The notes beneath the pieces were generated by a model. That model worked only from the letters and a program-made list of their open reading frames with translations, did not search any database and had not been told where the DNA came from. Shown one piece after another: positions 33,445 through 42,094 of a stretch of DNA of 53,026 nt. The stretch's first letter is position 1, and each line of letters starts with the position of its first letter. Source of the DNA: Bradyrhizobium rifense (GTDB lineage: Bacteria > Pseudomonadota > Alphaproteobacteria > Rhizobiales > Xanthobacteraceae); NCBI RefSeq assembly GCF_008123425.1, contig NZ_VSSS01000045.1, positions 1 to 53,026 on the forward strand, given 5' to 3'. The translations under genes were made by a program, and so were the position numbers.

Positions 33445-34962
33445 TCAGGTCTCATCGGCTGCGGGCAGGGTGAAGCGGAATGTCGCGCCGCTGGATGCGT
33501 TGTTCTCGGCGACCATGCGGCCGCCGTGAGCCTCGATGATCGAGCGGCTGATCGACAGTCCCACGCCCATGCCGGTCTCTTTGGTGGTGTAGAAGGTCTG
33601 GAACAGGTTTGGAATGACGTCGTCCTGGAAGCCGGAGCCGGTGTCACACACGTCCACCTCGATCATGTCGTCCGTGACGCGCCTGTTGGTGACGATGAGC
33701 TCGCGCCGCGGCGACTGCGCCATCGCTTCCAGCGCATTGCGGAACAGATTGACCAGAACCTGCTGGATCTGCACGCGGTCGGCGAGCACGAGGTCGGCGC
33801 CGGGATCGAGATTGAAGCGGAGCTGCACCTTCTGCTCGCGCGCGCCGGCAAGGCCGAGCGCGCCGGCTTCCTCGATCAGCTTCGACAGGCTCTCGATCCG
33901 CTTCTCGGATTCGCCGCGGGAGACGAAGTCGCGCAGGCGCCGGATGATCTGGCCTGCGCGCACCGCCTGTTCCGACGCACGATCCAGCGCGCTTTCGATC
34001 TTCGCAATGTTGGGGTCGGTGCTGCCGGCGAGCAGCCGCCGCGATCCCTTCATGTAGTTGCTGATCGCCGCCAGCGGCTGGTTGATCTCGTGGGCGAGCG
34101 CGGAGGCCATCTCGCCCATCGCGGTCAGCCGCGAGACGTGGACCAGCTCGGACTGCAATTCCTGAAGCCTCGCCTGCGTCTTCTGATGCTCGGTGAGGTC
34201 GCGGACGAAGCCGGTGAAATAGGGCTCGCCGCCGGATTGCATCTCGCCGATCGACAGATGCATCGGGAACGTCGTGCCGTCGCGGCGCTTGCCGGTCACG
34301 ATGCGGCCGATGCCGATGATGTGCGGATCGTCGGTCGAGCGATAGCGCGCGATATAGGTGTCGTGGCGGGTGCGGTCCGGTTCCGGCATCAGGATGCTGA
34401 CGTTCTGGCCGATCGCCTCCTGCTCGGACCAGCCGAACAGGCGTTCGGCGGCCGTGCTGAACAGCTGCATGATGCCGCGGCCGTCGATGACGATCATGGC
34501 GTCGGGAATGGTGTGCAGGATGGAGCGGAGGTGGCTCTCGCGCGTGCGCAGCGCTTCCTCGACCTGCTTCTCCTGGTCGATGTCGAGGAGGATTCCGCTG
34601 AGATGGCGCGCGACGCCGGCGTCGTCCCTGATCAGACCGGCACGGGCCCTGATCCATTTGCCCCGGTCGGACGTTTCGGCAATCCTGAAAGAGACGTCGA
34701 AGCCGCCGCCGCGCTCGGAGACTTGTTTGATCGCAGTCTCGACGCGCGCGTGGTCTTCGGCCTTGAGGCGCGACAGGAAGAGGTCGTAGCTCGCAGGCTC
34801 GCCGCGCTCGACGCCGAGCAGCATCCGCGCGGTTTCCGACCATTCCAGCTCGCGCGTCGTGAGGTCGAGATCCCAGGTGCCGACGCCGAACCCCTCGATG
34901 CGGACCCGGAAATGCTCGCCGCGATGATCGTCCGGCGGGTGCGTTACGCGGGTCGGCGACAC
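33445..34962 (-). CDS. fixL: FixL, haem-based oxygen-sensing histidine kinase
   Basis: 505 residues from a GTG start at 34962. Two PAS domains are present (about 15-130 and 135-255). The second binds haem: the proximal ligand is H200 in RTRHDTY, and distal residues H214, I215 and R220 lie in DPHIIGIGRIV. The kinase has the phospho-acceptor H291 in SALAHEINQPL, the N-box NLFRNALEAM and the G-boxes DTGSGFQDD and GVGLSISRS. Ferrous haem without O2 turns the kinase on. There is no membrane segment, as in Bradyrhizobium and unlike Sinorhizobium FixL. ATG at 35007 is an alternative start, but the GTG gives the known length and residue numbers. Confidence 0.95.
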   Translation of the reverse strand: MSPTRVTHPPDDHRGEHFRVRIEGFGVGTWDLDLTTRELEWSETARMLLGVERGEPASYDLFLSRLKAEDHARVETAIKQVSERGGGFDVSFRIAETSDRGKWIRARAGLIRDDAGVARHLSGILLDIDQEKQVEEALRTRESHLRSILHTIPDAMIVIDGRGIMQLFSTAAERLFGWSEQEAIGQNVSILMPEPDRTRHDTYIARYRSTDDPHIIGIGRIVTGKRRDGTTFPMHLSIGEMQSGGEPYFTGFVRDLTEHQKTQARLQELQSELVHVSRLTAMGEMASALAHEINQPLAAISNYMKGSRRLLAGSTDPNIAKIESALDRASEQAVRAGQIIRRLRDFVSRGESEKRIESLSKLIEEAGALGLAGAREQKVQLRFNLDPGADLVLADRVQIQQVLVNLFRNALEAMAQSPRRELIVTNRRVTDDMIEVDVCDTGSGFQDDVIPNLFQTFYTTKETGMGVGLSISRSIIEAHGGRMVAENNASSGATFRFTLPAADET

Positions 34963-35165
34963 TCGGTGGCTCCTGTCTTCGCGCGGCGGGCATGGCGCCG
35001 TGAACATGATCAACTTCGCCCATGGGCGGGTCCGAAGCAAGTTCCGATGTCTGATTCCATTAGCGGATTTGCCGCGGAATCGCGCCGGGCAGTTTGATCT
35101 ATCTCATCCTGCTTCGCGCCGGCGCGGCTAGACTTCGCGCCAGTCTATTGGCCTGGAGAATTCTC

Positions 35166-35999
35166 ATGACATACGCGACCGTGATGGTCAGCCTGGCGCT
35201 CGATCAGCCCAACGAGGCGCGCCTTCAGGTCGCGGGCGAGCTCGCCGAACGATTCGAGGCGGCACTCGTCGGGGTCGCCGCAGCAAAATTCGCCCCGCCG
35301 CTCTATTTCACCGATGGTGCGGAGGCCCAGCGCCTGATCGATCAGGAGGATGCCTCGGTCAAGAGGTGTCTGGCCGATCTGGAGGCGGAATTCCGCGCCG
35401 CGACCAAAACCCGCGGCGGGCGCGCGGAATGGCGCTGCGCTATGGATTTTCCCACGCGATTCGTGCTGGCGCAGGCGCGCTGCGCCGACATCGTCGTCAG
35501 CGGCGGGCGGAGCCCGGCCTTTTCCGATGCGTTTTCGCTCGCGAGTCCCAAAGACCTGGTGATGCAGGCCGGCCGGCCGCTTCTGGCCGTGCCTGATCAA
35601 ATCAACTGGCTCGATCTGCGTAGCGTGCTGGTGGCCTGGAAGGACACGCCCGAAGCGCGCCGCGCGGTGGCCGACGCGCTACCGATGCTGCGCAAGGCGA
35701 GGGATGTCGCCATCGTCGAGATTCCGGAAGAAGACGATGACCGCGCGGCCGTGATGGCACGTGTCAGCGACGTGGCTTCCTGGCTCGCCCGCCACGGTGT
35801 CACCGCGACCGCACGCGTTCCGGAGGCCACGGGGGACGAAACCGCTGCCGCTCAGCTGGAGCGGATTGCCGGCGATGTCGGCGCCGGCCTGATCGTCGCC
35901 GGCGCCTACGGTCATTCCCGTTTCCGCGAGCTGATCCTCGGCGGCGTCACGCAATATCTGGTCACGCAAACCGCCCGCTGCGTGCTGCTGTCGCACTGA
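35166..35999 (+). CDS. Tandem universal stress protein
   Basis: 277 residues made of two UspA-like halves. The C-terminal half has GAGLIVAGAYGHSRFRELIL followed by GGVTQYLVTQTARCVLLSH, the nucleotide-binding G-x2-G-x9-G-S/T-type signature of the family; the N-terminal half is degenerate (ADIVVSGGRSPAF). Such proteins bind ATP or AMP and support survival under starvation or low oxygen. It is divergent from fixL and 36 bases before the CBS-pair gene. A half-site TTGAT lies about 70 bases upstream but lacks the second half, so FixK2 control is not shown. ATG at 35166 is preceded by GGAGAATT. Confidence 0.87.
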   Translation: MTYATVMVSLALDQPNEARLQVAGELAERFEAALVGVAAAKFAPPLYFTDGAEAQRLIDQEDASVKRCLADLEAEFRAATKTRGGRAEWRCAMDFPTRFVLAQARCADIVVSGGRSPAFSDAFSLASPKDLVMQAGRPLLAVPDQINWLDLRSVLVAWKDTPEARRAVADALPMLRKARDVAIVEIPEEDDDRAAVMARVSDVASWLARHGVTATARVPEATGDETAAAQLERIAGDVGAGLIVAGAYGHSRFRELILGGVTQYLVTQTARCVLLSH

Positions 36000-36035
36000 C
36001 GCCTCGAACACAAGACCAATCGAAGAGGACGCGCC

Positions 36036-36461
36036 GTGTACAAATTCCTTGAGCAGACCGTCGACGGCTACGTGACGCGTAACGTCAAAACGGTGAAGCG
36101 CGACCATGATCTGCTCGCGCTCAGCGAGATGTTCGAGCAGGACGATTTCAACTCCTACCCCGTCGAGGATGACGGGCAAATCGTCGGCATCGTCACCAAA
36201 TTCGACATCCTCAAGTGTTTCGCTTTCACGCCGAGCCAGATGCTGCCGCGCTACCACGACCTGATGAGCCGCAAGGTCGGCGACGTCATGACGCCCGAGT
36301 TCATCTATGTCAGCCCCGACACGCGGCTGACGCGCGTTCTCCAGATCATGGTCGAGCACCGCATCCGGAGCATCATCGTGCTCGACAGCGCGCAAAAGCT
36401 GGTCGGAATCGTCGCGCGCGAGGACGTCATCGCGGCCCTGAAGGAGACCGCGAGCGAGTGA
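36036..36461 (+). CDS. CBS-domain pair protein
   Basis: 141 residues made of two CBS motifs. The first (about 10-65) has YVTRNVKTVKRDHDLLALSE and GQIVGIVTKFDILK. The second (about 80-138) has VGDVMTPEFIYVSPDTRLTR and KLVGIVAREDVIAAL. Bateman modules of this kind bind adenine nucleotides and report energy state. The start is GTG at 36036, after AAGAGGA. It follows the universal stress protein by 36 bases in the same direction and is likely cotranscribed, giving a small stress/energy-sensing unit beside fixLJ. Confidence 0.88.
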   Translation: MYKFLEQTVDGYVTRNVKTVKRDHDLLALSEMFEQDDFNSYPVEDDGQIVGIVTKFDILKCFAFTPSQMLPRYHDLMSRKVGDVMTPEFIYVSPDTRLTRVLQIMVEHRIRSIIVLDSAQKLVGIVAREDVIAALKETASE

Positions 36462-36494
36462 GTGTCTCAAGCTAAGCCGTAGGGTTGCAGCCTC

Positions 36495-36581
36495 CGTCAT
36501 TGCGAGCGAAGCGAAGCAATCCAGACTGTCGCCGCGGAGAGATCCTGGATTGCTTCGTCGCAAGAGCTCCTCGCAATGACG
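36495..36581. repeat. Intergenic palindrome, CGTCATTGCGAGC family, copy 2
   Basis: The left arm CGTCATTGCGAGCGAAGCGA with AGCAATCCAG pairs with GGATTGCTTCGTCGC and CTCGCAATGACG at the right. The right arm carries extra bases (AAGAGCTC), so pairing is interrupted there. It lies between the CBS gene and the FixK box. Confidence 0.8.
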
Positions 36582-36679
36582 GCGCGGGGGCAGCAGGAGC
36601 ACTTCAACTGGCTGCGCCGTAAACGGACGGGGCCCTTCCCAAAAAATACCCGCTCACACGAAGAATCCAAAGACCAATC

Positions 36680-36693
36680 TTGATTTCAATCAA
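36680..36693 (+). promoter_or_regulatory. FNR/FixK-type box upstream of a small ORF and patatin gene
   Basis: TTGAT-TTCA-ATCAA matches the FNR/FixK palindrome exactly. With class II spacing a transcript would start near 36728, about 23 bases before the small ORF at 36751 and about 250 before the patatin start. It lies about 1.7 kb from fixL and 4.4 kb from fixK2, so it is a good candidate for direct FixK2 control. Confidence 0.75.
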
Positions 36694-36750
36694 TTCCCCG
36701 CGAGGGTGAATGTGGTTTCTGGCGGCGTGTTCTTTCAGAGAGAATCCGCG

Positions 36751-36849
36751 ATGCCCCGCAGCGGCCAGTACGACGATCTCGACGGCGCCGCCTGGCGGGC
36801 GATCGCCGACGACGACCCGCCGCCGCAGGACGCGCCAGCAAAGCGTTAA
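36751..36849 (+). CDS. Possible small acidic protein (32 residues) downstream of a FixK box
   Basis: The frame runs from ATG at 36751 to TAA at 36847-36849 and encodes MPRSGQYDDLDGAAWRAIAD followed by DDPPPQDAPAKR. It is Asp- and Pro-rich with one Trp. An AGAGAG stretch about nine bases upstream could serve as the ribosome site. I recognise no family. Its support is positional: it is the first open frame at the expected distance from a perfect FixK box. Confidence 0.4.
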   Translation: MPRSGQYDDLDGAAWRAIADDDPPPQDAPAKR

Positions 36850-36976
36850 CGCTCCGCCGGTTCCGCTGATATCTGCGCCCTATCCGGACGATGGTCGCTG
36901 GACGGCCGACGGTCGCCGGGCGTAACAATGCCGGAGGATTTTGCGTAAGGCTCTCTGGAGCAGGAGTGCGACGAGC

Positions 36977-38119
36977 ATGCAGGATAGCGCCGGGGCGAGA
37001 AGGTCCAGGGATCTGCCGGGACAGGTCGTTCTGGTGCTGCAAGGCGGCGGTGCGCTCGGCTCCTATCAGGCTGGCGTCTACCAGGCCCTGCACGAGGCGG
37101 GCATCGAGCCCGACTGGGTTATCGGCACCTCGATCGGGGCCATCAATGCGAGCCTGATCGCCGGCAACGCGCCGGAGAACAGGCTCTCGCGCCTGAAGCA
37201 ATTCTGGAAGCGGATGGAGCAGACGCCGGTCTGGCCTCTGCGGACCGGCGTCCCCGGCTTCGACGACAGACTGGCCTATTGGTCGACTGTCACAGGCGGC
37301 ATTCCCGGCTTCTTCAAGCCCAATCTGGCGGCGCATGCCGGCGAGTCCTATCCGCTCGGCGCCGATCGCGCCGGCTATTATTCGACCGCGCCGCTGGAGG
37401 GCACGCTGCGCGAACTCGTCGATTTCGGCCTCGCCAATTGCGGCTCGCCGCGCCTCACGGTCGGTGCGGCCCATGTCGGCACCAGTCAGATGCGCTATTT
37501 CGACAGCCGCGACGGTGAGCTGACGGTGAAGCACGTCATGGCCTCGGGCGCACTGCCGCCGGCCTTCCCGGCGGTGCGTATCGACGGCGACCTCTATTGG
37601 CACGGCGGCATTCTGTCGAACTCGCCGACGGAAGCCGTGTTCGACGACAACCCGCGCCGGAATTCGCTGATCTTCTCCGTGCATCTGTGGAATCCCGCCG
37701 GGGCCGAGCCGACCACGATGGGCGAGGTCCTGACACGGCACAAGGACGTGCAATATTCCAGCAGGATCGCGAGCCAGATCGAGCGCCAGCAGCAGGCTCA
37801 TCGGCTGCGCCATGTCATCAACCAGCTTGCGGCACGATTGCCCGAGAGCGAGCGCGATGATCTCGCGGTGAGAGATCTGATCGGCTACGGCTGTTCGACG
37901 CGCATGCATGTGGTGCGGTTGCTGGCACCACAGCTCGATCGCGAGACCCATACCAAGGACATCGACTTCAGCCCGTCCGGCATCATGCAGCGCTGGGACG
38001 CCGGTTATGCGCATACGAGGTCGGTGCTGGCGCGCGCGCCGTGGATCGGCGAATTCGATCCGCTGTCGGGCGTCGTGTTGCACGAGCATATCGACGAGAT
38101 GCCGCTGGCCGCGGAATAG
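36977..38119 (+). CDS. Patatin-like phospholipase family protein with altered catalytic Asp
   Basis: About 380 residues. The patatin domain has the oxyanion motif GGGALGSYQAG (about 23-33) and the nucleophile elbow GTSIG (S52). The catalytic dyad Asp normally lies in a DGG/DGA motif, but here the segment reads YWHGGILSNSP, with His at 209 in place of Asp. A C-terminal extension (about 280-380) is of the kind found in a patatin subgroup of proteobacteria. The loss of Asp suggests reduced or different activity unless another acid substitutes. ATG at 36977 is used; TTG at 36941, with GGAGG just upstream, would add 12 residues. It lies downstream of a perfect FixK box. Confidence 0.82.
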   Translation: MQDSAGARRSRDLPGQVVLVLQGGGALGSYQAGVYQALHEAGIEPDWVIGTSIGAINASLIAGNAPENRLSRLKQFWKRMEQTPVWPLRTGVPGFDDRLAYWSTVTGGIPGFFKPNLAAHAGESYPLGADRAGYYSTAPLEGTLRELVDFGLANCGSPRLTVGAAHVGTSQMRYFDSRDGELTVKHVMASGALPPAFPAVRIDGDLYWHGGILSNSPTEAVFDDNPRRNSLIFSVHLWNPAGAEPTTMGEVLTRHKDVQYSSRIASQIERQQQAHRLRHVINQLAARLPESERDDLAVRDLIGYGCSTRMHVVRLLAPQLDRETHTKDIDFSPSGIMQRWDAGYAHTRSVLARAPWIGEFDPLSGVVLHEHIDEMPLAAE

Positions 38120-38162
38120 CGCCACAAGCCGCCGTTCGCTTCATCGAATTGCCACAGGCCTT

Positions 38163-39152
38163 GTGGATCGTCGGCGCCGGTCCGTAATCGATGAGGCTCT
38201 GCAAGTGGTCTCCGGGAACGATCTGGAATTGGCTCTCGATCAGGTCCGCGCCAATGCGGCGGGACCGGTGCCCGGCGTGTTCGGTCCGTCCTCTGTGACC
38301 TGGCGGATCGATCGCGAGGCGGTCATCTTTCTCGGTGCCGGCCGGGCGATGCTGCTGCAACTCGCGCATCCCTGGGTCGCGGCCGCCATCGCCGAGCACT
38401 CCAAAACCTTTGCCGATCCGATCGGGCGCTTCCATCGCACCTTCGACATTGTCTTTGCCATGGTGTTCGGCTCGCTCGACCGCGCCATGCTGTCGTCGCG
38501 GCAACTGCACCGGCGCCACAGCATGATTGTCGGCGAGATGCCGGAGACCGTCGGTCCCTTCGCAGCCGGCTCGCGCTACTGCGCCAATGACATTCCGTCG
38601 CTGCGCTGGGTTCATGCGACGCTGGCCGAGACCGCGCTGATGGCGCATGATCTGGTTCTGCCGCCACTCTCGGTGGAAGAGCGCGAGCGCTACTGGACCG
38701 AGAGCCGGACCTTTGGCGCACTGTTCGGACTGACGGGCGATGATCTGCCGGCCGACTGGTCCGGCTTTGCGGCCTATACCGCAGCGATGGCGAAGTCAGA
38801 TACGCTGACCGTCAGCCCGGCCGCACGCGAGATCGCCGCGCAGATCTTTGGCGGTGCGCGTCCGTGGCTGCGGCCGCCGCGCTGGTATCGCGCGCTCACG
38901 GCAAGCCTGCTGCCGGAGCCGTTGCGTGTGGGCTTTGGGTTTGAGCTCGATGAGCGCGACAAGAGAGGCGCCGACAACGCGCTGCGATGGATACGGCGGG
39001 TCTATCCGAAATTGCCGGATCGGCTGCGCTATGTCGGCCCCTATCAGGAAGCACAGGCGCGGCTGCGCGGTGAACCGCAGCCCGACTGGATGATACGCTG
39101 CCTCAACCGCGCCTGGATCGGCCGGCCGCAGATGGATGTGCGCGGGAAGTAG
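38163..39152 (+). CDS. Oxygenase MpaB/DUF2236 family protein
   Basis: About 329 residues from GTG at 38163. Family features are WRIDREAVIFLGAGRAMLLQ, LAHPWVAAAIAEHS, FGSLDRAMLSSRQLHRRHSM and LRWVHATLAETALMAHD, with conserved His and Arg that bind haem in characterised members such as latex-clearing oxygenase relatives. The open frame extends upstream through the patatin gene but without coding character. The start is only 43 bases after the patatin stop, so the two are probably cotranscribed. The substrate is unknown. Confidence 0.8.
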   Translation: MDRRRRSVIDEALQVVSGNDLELALDQVRANAAGPVPGVFGPSSVTWRIDREAVIFLGAGRAMLLQLAHPWVAAAIAEHSKTFADPIGRFHRTFDIVFAMVFGSLDRAMLSSRQLHRRHSMIVGEMPETVGPFAAGSRYCANDIPSLRWVHATLAETALMAHDLVLPPLSVEERERYWTESRTFGALFGLTGDDLPADWSGFAAYTAAMAKSDTLTVSPAAREIAAQIFGGARPWLRPPRWYRALTASLLPEPLRVGFGFELDERDKRGADNALRWIRRVYPKLPDRLRYVGPYQEAQARLRGEPQPDWMIRCLNRAWIGRPQMDVRGK

Positions 39153-39158
39153 CCGGCC

Positions 39159-40574
39159 TCACACCGCCGCCAGCTTCCGATACAGCGCGCTGTAGCTTCC
39201 CGCCGAGATGCTCCAGGAAAACGACCGCCCCATGGCGCTGCGGCGCATGGTGTCGAGCTGGTCCTGGGCCATGAACGCTTCGAAGGCGCGGCGGACGCCG
39301 CCGAGGAAGGACTCGTGCGAGGGCCTCGAGAACAGGAAACCGGTCTCGCCGTCGGTAATGGTCTCGGCCAGGCCGCCGGTCTGGTGGCCGATCGGCAGTG
39401 AGCCGAAACGCTGCGCATACATCTGGCTCAGTCCGCAGGGCTCGAACCGCGACGGCATCAATGTGAAATCGCTGCCGGCAAAAATGCGGCGCGCCTGGGC
39501 GTCGTTGAAGCCGATGGTGACGCCGATGGCGTCGGGGCGGCGGCGATGGGCGTCGACCAGAGCCTGTTCGAGCGCCGGCTCGCCGGAGCCGGTGACCACG
39601 ATCTGGCCGCCGGCATCGATGATCTCGTCGGCAGCCGACAGCACGAGGTCGATGCCCTTCTGGTGGACGAGGCGTGCGACAATCGCGAACATCGGCCCGC
39701 GTGAGACCGCGAGGCCAAACTGCTTGCGTACGTAGTCCGCATTGGCCTTCTTGCCGACCCAGTCGCCGGCGCCGAATTGCTGCGCGAGCTGGGCGCAGGA
39801 GCGCGGGTCCCAGCTTTCGTCGATGCCGTTGAGGATGCCGGTGAGCTCGGATGCGTCGGAGCGGAGCTGCAACAGGCCTTCGAGGCCACAGCCGAATTCG
39901 GACGTGGTGATCTCGCGCGCGTAAGTGCCGCTGACGGTGGTGAGGTGCGAGGCATAGACGAGGCCAGCCTTGAGGAAGGAGAGCTGGTCGTAGAACTCGA
40001 CGCCGTCGATGTGGAAGGAGCTTTCGGGGACGCCGATCCGCCGCAGCGACTCCTTCGGGAAGAGACCTTGATAGGCGAGGTTGTGGATGGTCAGGATCGA
40101 CGGCAGCTTGCTGCCGCGCCAGGCGAGATAGGCCGGCACGAGCGAGGCTTGCCAATCGTTGGCATGGACCAGGTCGGCTGCCCAATTCTTGTCCAGCTTG
40201 CCCATGGCAAGCTCAGCGGCAGCCGAGGCAAAGCGCGCGAAGCGGATGTCGTTGTCCGGCCAGTCGCGTCCGGACTCGTCGCCATAGGGATTGCCGGGAC
40301 GATCGTAGAGCTGTGAGCACAACAGCACATAGACCGGCAGGCCGTCCTTGGTGGCGGCCCGGCCGAGCGAGCAGGCCGGCATCTCCGCGAAGGCCGGGCA
40401 GCGCCCAACGATCTGAATATGGGTCAGTTGCTCGATGATGTCGCGATAGCCGGGCAGCATGATCCGGATATCGGCGAAGGGGCGGAGCGCTCGGGGAAGG
40501 GCAGCGGAAACGGCACCAAGTCCGCCAACGCGGACAAAGTCGTCCATCTCTGTGGTAACGAATAAGACCCTCAA
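39159..40574 (-). CDS. glgA: Glycogen synthase (ADP-glucose type)
   Basis: 471 residues of family GT5, elongating alpha-1,4-glucan from ADP-glucose. The N-terminal MRVLFVTTEMDDF, the VHANDWQASLVPAYL motif, LTIHNLAYQGLFP and the C-terminal catalytic segment SRFEPCGLSQMYAQRFGSLP are present. In the phosphate-binding loop, where most bacterial synthases read KTGGL, this one reads RVGGL (residues 16-20), so Lys is replaced by Arg and Thr by Val. The start is TTG at 40574, with GAGGG about ten bases upstream; no ATG lies near the conserved N-terminus. It ends seven bases from the convergent oxygenase gene and pairs functionally with the debranching enzyme at 27423. Confidence 0.9.
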   Translation of the reverse strand: MRVLFVTTEMDDFVRVGGLGAVSAALPRALRPFADIRIMLPGYRDIIEQLTHIQIVGRCPAFAEMPACSLGRAATKDGLPVYVLLCSQLYDRPGNPYGDESGRDWPDNDIRFARFASAAAELAMGKLDKNWAADLVHANDWQASLVPAYLAWRGSKLPSILTIHNLAYQGLFPKESLRRIGVPESSFHIDGVEFYDQLSFLKAGLVYASHLTTVSGTYAREITTSEFGCGLEGLLQLRSDASELTGILNGIDESWDPRSCAQLAQQFGAGDWVGKKANADYVRKQFGLAVSRGPMFAIVARLVHQKGIDLVLSAADEIIDAGGQIVVTGSGEPALEQALVDAHRRRPDAIGVTIGFNDAQARRIFAGSDFTLMPSRFEPCGLSQMYAQRFGSLPIGHQTGGLAETITDGETGFLFSRPSHESFLGGVRRAFEAFMAQDQLDTMRRSAMGRSFSWSISAGSYSALYRKLAAV

Positions 40575-40770
40575 GAACGATTGCCCTCTTCCGATCCCGA
40601 TTGCTGCTATGCAAGATCGGGTCCAGTTGCCCCTGGATATCTCAGCCTGCCCGCGAGACCCGTTCGTTCGGTAAAGACTTTCCTACTCAGTCGCTGCCCT
40701 CTAGGGTCGAGCGCACCAACGAGAGAGAACAACGATAGTTCCTAAGGGACGGGCCAAGGACCAAGCAGGG

Positions 40771-41967
40771 ATGCAGCTACCAGATAAGCACGAAGCCACG
40801 ACGACAAAGGCCTTCGCGGGCCTGCGCGTCCTGGATTTTTCGACCACCATCGCCGGCCCCCATTGCGCGCGGATGCTGGCTGACATGGGCGCCGAGGTCA
40901 TCAAGATCGAGACCGACGGCGGCGAGACGATGCGGACACGGCCGCCGCTGCGCAAGGGCTGCAGCACCGTGTTCGGCCAGCTCAATGTCGGCAAGAAGAG
41001 CGTCGTGCTCGATCTCAAGTCGGAAGACGGCAGGGAGGCGGTCCGCCGGCTGGTCGCGACATCAGACATCCTGGTCGAGAACTTTCGTCCCGGCGTGATG
41101 CGCCGGCTGCGGCTCGACTATGACAGTCTCCGCCCGGTCAATCCCAGGCTGATCTACTGCTCGATCTCGGGCTATGGCCAGAGCGGTCCCTCGGCCGAGC
41201 TGCCGGCCTACGCACCGGTGATCCACGCCGCCTCCGGCTACGACATGGCGCATCTCGCCTACCAGCCCGGTCGCAACCGTCCGGACTATTGCGGCATCTA
41301 CCATGCCGATGTCGTCACCGGCACCTATGGCTTCGGCGCGATCGCCTCCGCGCTCTATCAGCGCACGGTGACCGGGCTCGGCCAGCACATCGACGTCTCC
41401 ATGCTGGAGTCGATGCTGACCTTGACGGTGATCGAGCTGCAGAGCTCGCAATTCGCGGTGAAGCCGCCGCCGCGCCCGATGTTCGGGCCGACCGAGACCG
41501 CCAACGGCTATGTCATGATCACGGTCGCCAGCGAGAAGACGTTCCAGGCCCTGATGGGCGTGATCGGCCGCCCCGAATGGATCTCCGATCCGCGCTTTGC
41601 CTCCTACGCTCCGCGGCGCGAGCACTGGGCCGACATGATGGACGGCGTCGAGGCCTGGTCGAAGCCGCTCACGACCGACGCATGTCTTGTGGATTTGAGC
41701 GCCGCCGGCGTGCCGGCCTCGGCCTATCGCACCATCAAGGAAGCCCTGGCCGATCCGCAGCTCGCGCACCGGCAGGCGCTCTCGTCAGTGGAGGACGGCG
41801 GCGGCGCGTTCCAGGTGCTCAATCTGCCGTTCCGGATGACGGGCGCCGACACGACGCCGGGCAAGACGATGGCCGCGCTTGGCGAGCACACGGATGCGCT
41901 GCGCGACGAAATCGGTCTCGCCAATGATGCTCCAATTCCGTCAGGCAATACAGAAGCGGCCAGCTGA
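40771..41967 (+). CDS. Family III CoA-transferase (CaiB/BaiF type)
   Basis: 398 residues. Signature segments are GLRVLDFSTTIAGPHCARML, ADMGAEVIKIE, LNVGKKSVVLDLKSEDG, SDILVENFRPGVM and YCSISGYGQSGP. The catalytic Asp, which forms the aspartyl-CoA intermediate in this family, is expected in YHADVVTGTYGF. It moves CoA between organic acids. The start at 40771 has GCAGGG upstream. A binding-protein gene follows after 127 bases, so it may act on a compound brought in by that transporter. The acids involved cannot be told. Confidence 0.88.
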   Translation: MQLPDKHEATTTKAFAGLRVLDFSTTIAGPHCARMLADMGAEVIKIETDGGETMRTRPPLRKGCSTVFGQLNVGKKSVVLDLKSEDGREAVRRLVATSDILVENFRPGVMRRLRLDYDSLRPVNPRLIYCSISGYGQSGPSAELPAYAPVIHAASGYDMAHLAYQPGRNRPDYCGIYHADVVTGTYGFGAIASALYQRTVTGLGQHIDVSMLESMLTLTVIELQSSQFAVKPPPRPMFGPTETANGYVMITVASEKTFQALMGVIGRPEWISDPRFASYAPRREHWADMMDGVEAWSKPLTTDACLVDLSAAGVPASAYRTIKEALADPQLAHRQALSSVEDGGGAFQVLNLPFRMTGADTTPGKTMAALGEHTDALRDEIGLANDAPIPSGNTEAAS

Positions 41968-42094
41968 GCGCGTCTCGCCGCGCGCATGCGGCATCGAACC
42001 CCCTGTGTTCCTCTTGCCGTGGCGAGCATTTGCCGCCAAGCTCGCCCGAGTCATCAGCGATCCGAAACATCGGACGAGGATCCCGGGAGGAACC

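Larger units (their letters stand above)
36582..36976 (+). other. Leader region with a FixK box and a small ORF
   Basis: About 400 bases between repeat copy 2 and the patatin gene. It holds the perfect FNR/FixK box (36680-36693) and the 32-codon ORF at 36751, both described separately. Nothing else was seen apart from a GC-rich stretch between the ORF and the patatin start. Confidence 0.5.

Noticed and set aside
35086..35110. TTGATCTATCTCATC near the universal stress protein gene as a FixK box
   Set aside because: Only the first half-site matches; the second half does not fit ATCAA at the required spacing of four bases.
37908..38162. Upstream extension of the MpaB-family gene into the patatin gene
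   Set aside because: The extension overlaps patatin coding sequence in another frame and has Arg/Ser-rich shadow composition; the conserved domain begins after GTG at 38163.
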